Part shown: positions 6,281 to 7,030 of the stretch, piece after piece
How the letters are laid out: each line of letters opens with the position of its first letter
How positions within the stretch are numbered: the stretch's first letter is position 1
Assembly: GCA_025360565.1 (NCBI GenBank)
Contig: JANYBY010000136.1
Location: 1 to 7,030 of the forward strand
Source: Bacteroidota bacterium
Lineage (GTDB): Bacteria; Bacteroidota; Bacteroidia; B-17B0; Aurantibacillaceae
Direction: 5' to 3'
Length of the DNA: 7,030 bases
Translations under genes and position numbers: made by a program
Notes under the pieces: model-generated
The model's input: only the letters and a program-made list of their open reading frames with translations
The model's database searches: none
What the model was told of the DNA's origin: nothing

Positions 6281-6859
6281 CGAAACTTTATGGGGCGATT
6301 TACCATGAAATTTGGCGGAGTCAAATTCTCCACCGGGAGTGTAATTAATATTAAAAGCCCTTTGAAACTCATACATGCTTCCTGCAAATACGTGCTTCGA
6401 AAATCTTTTTTTAAAGTGAGGGTTAATAAAAACCTGTTCAAATTGGTAACGCTCCAGATTTGAATCGGGTGTGCCGGGGCCAATGCCCCAGAATTTATCC
6501 GGAAAATAGCTATGAGATAATTGCATTAACAATATGTATTTTTCTTTCGGAAAATAAATAGAGGCGTCGATCGCCTGAACGTTTTGTTTTTTGGTTGTAA
6601 AAAACCCCAGGGTTTGAATGGAGGACATTCTAACCGTAGTATCTTTTGGTGTAGTTGTTTTAAAAAAGATAGAATTGGTAATACCAAAGGAAACACCAGT
6701 TTCCGGAGTTGTAAATATTATTGGAATAAATAAGAAATGGACCCTCTTGGAAGTGTCGGTTTTAACCTGCCCTTGTAATTTGGATAGAATCGAAAAAGAA
6801 ATAAGTAAAAAAAGGAACTTTATGGTATTTCTTTCAAATATTAAAAGTATGAATTTCAC
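5948..6859 (-). CDS. Chimeric open frame: Omp85-like N-terminal half joined to RND efflux pump C-terminus
   Basis: One uninterrupted frame joins two unrelated families. Counted from the TTG at 6913, residues ~32-48 are a signal peptide ending in LQGQ. Residues 50-211 resemble the start of Bacteroidota BamA/TamA-like outer-membrane proteins (FIPIIFTTPETGVSFG, FWGIGPGTPDSNLERY). From residue 212 the protein abruptly becomes the final membrane segments of CusA/CzcA pumps (GVGFIALFGICIQNGV, RVRTRPVVMTALMAAIG, QKPLAVVIIGGL). A secreted beta-barrel half fused to inner-membrane helices should not fold into either parent protein, so I think it is a deletion remnant or an assembly misjoin. No ATG is available. 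The frame is open to 6913 (TTG); I give the GTG at 6859. The natural start was probably at 6823, where ATA now stands before KFLFLLISF. Confidence 0.6.
   Translation of the reverse strand: MKFILLIFERNTIKFLFLLISFSILSKLQGQVKTDTSKRVHFLFIPIIFTTPETGVSFGITNSIFFKTTTPKDTTVRMSSIQTLGFFTTKKQNVQAIDASIYFPKEKYILLMQLSHSYFPDKFWGIGPGTPDSNLERYQFEQVFINPHFKKRFSKHVFAGSMYEFQRAFNINYTPGGEFDSAKFHGKSPHKVSGGVGFIALFGICIQNGVILISEFHANLKLKMNLETSILAAVRVRTRPVVMTALMAAIGLMPAALSTGIGSESQKPLAVVIIGGLVTATIFTLIIFPIFYYWAQRKKHLPL
6281..6823 (-). pseudogene. 5'-terminal fragment of an Omp85/BamA-like outer-membrane protein gene, start codon ATA
   Basis: About 180 codons remain. The signal peptide reads KFLFLLISFSILSKLQGQ, directly followed by a periplasmic/barrel start with the conserved 'P..F.TPETG.SFG' and 'GIG..TP' segments of this Bacteroidota group (whole proteins usually about 370-400 residues, so the second half of the barrel is missing). 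The codon exactly where a start is expected is ATA (6821-6823), which suggests an ATG changed by one base. A TAATATTTG box (a three-base spacer instead of two) lies 11 bases upstream at 6835-6843. Family assignment is by motif recall only. Confidence 0.6.
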
Positions 6860-6980
6860 TTTTGCAGAGACAGAATACGTTTTGAAGTAAGTGATAAAGT
6901 AGTATTTGATCAACCAAAATTACCTTATTTGAAGCCAAATGGCAAACCAGATAGTGACAAAATTTAATTAACTTTACCCT

Positions 6981-7030
6981 ATGAAATGGAGAAAATATAA
7001 TTTTTTGGTTTTGATTTTTTTCGCAAGCAA
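6981..7030 (+). CDS. Start of an exported protein, cut by right edge
   Basis: An ATG at 6981 opens a frame encoding MKWRKYNFLVLIFFAS before the window ends. This is a basic stretch followed by a hydrophobic core, as in a signal peptide or membrane anchor. An in-frame TAA lies four codons upstream (6969-6971), so the start is well placed. No Shine-Dalgarno is seen, which is normal in Bacteroidota. The gene diverges from the chimeric frame; the shared ~120-base AT-rich gap would hold both promoters. Function cannot be told from 16 residues. Confidence 0.55.
   Translation, partial: MKWRKYNFLVLIFFAS

Noticed and set aside
6000..6890. Three further open frames (plus 6000-6212, plus 6618-6890, minus 6262-6483) in the chimera region
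   Set aside because: All are covered by the chimeric frame, which has clear family motifs on both sides of the junction.
6934..6943. Short symmetric site GCCAAATGGC in the divergent intergenic gap
   Set aside because: Only four-base arms; expected by chance and with no regulator in view.
6969..6976. TAACTTTA as a -7 promoter box for the plus-strand gene
   Set aside because: It differs from TAnnTTTG and lies four bases before the ATG, so transcription would start inside the gene.
1..7030. CRISPR array, tRNA/rRNA genes, insertion sequence or direct-repeat arrays
   Set aside because: I read both strands and saw no spaced direct repeats, no tRNA-like cloverleaf, and no transposase motifs.

Overview
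The window looks like a chromosomal piece of an AT-rich member of the Bacteroidota. This rests on protein style (an AddA/RecB-like helicase of the Bacteroidota type and an Omp85-type outer-membrane protein with the 'TPETG' N-terminus), on -7 promoter boxes of the form TAnnTTTG, and on the lack of clear Shine-Dalgarno sequences. I see no rRNA, tRNA, CRISPR array or complete mobile element. No stretch over 300 bases is without a gene.

All but one of the genes lie on the minus strand, so they are read here from right to left. At the far right a plus-strand gene for an exported protein begins (6981) and runs off the edge. Facing away from it is a chimeric open frame (5948-6859, open to 6913). Its first part is the N-terminal half of an Omp85/BamA-like outer-membrane protein. 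Its last ~108 residues are the C-terminal membrane segments of a CusA/CzcA-type RND efflux pump. Next is a small exported, very acidic protein of unknown function (5565-5873).

The metabolic core follows: a SulP anion transporter (3953-5500), a beta-carbonic anhydrase 19 bases behind it (3283-3933), and a D-3-hydroxybutyrate dehydrogenase (2454-3224). Transporter and anhydrase probably work as a bicarbonate uptake/CO2 hydration pair that supplies anaplerotic carboxylation or controls pH. The dehydrogenase interconverts 3-hydroxybutyrate and acetoacetate; its link to the other two may be positional only. The left third (1-2401) is a UvrD-type helicase whose first 800 codons are present. It is probably the AddA-like motor of a double-strand-break repair helicase-nuclease, with its C-terminal part beyond the left edge.

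The points most worth a second look are the Omp85::RND chimera with an apparently lost ATG, and a long stable hairpin that covers the start region of the helicase, which has only TTG start codons. The transporter/anhydrase pair is a known arrangement, and I found no convincing evidence of an entirely new system.
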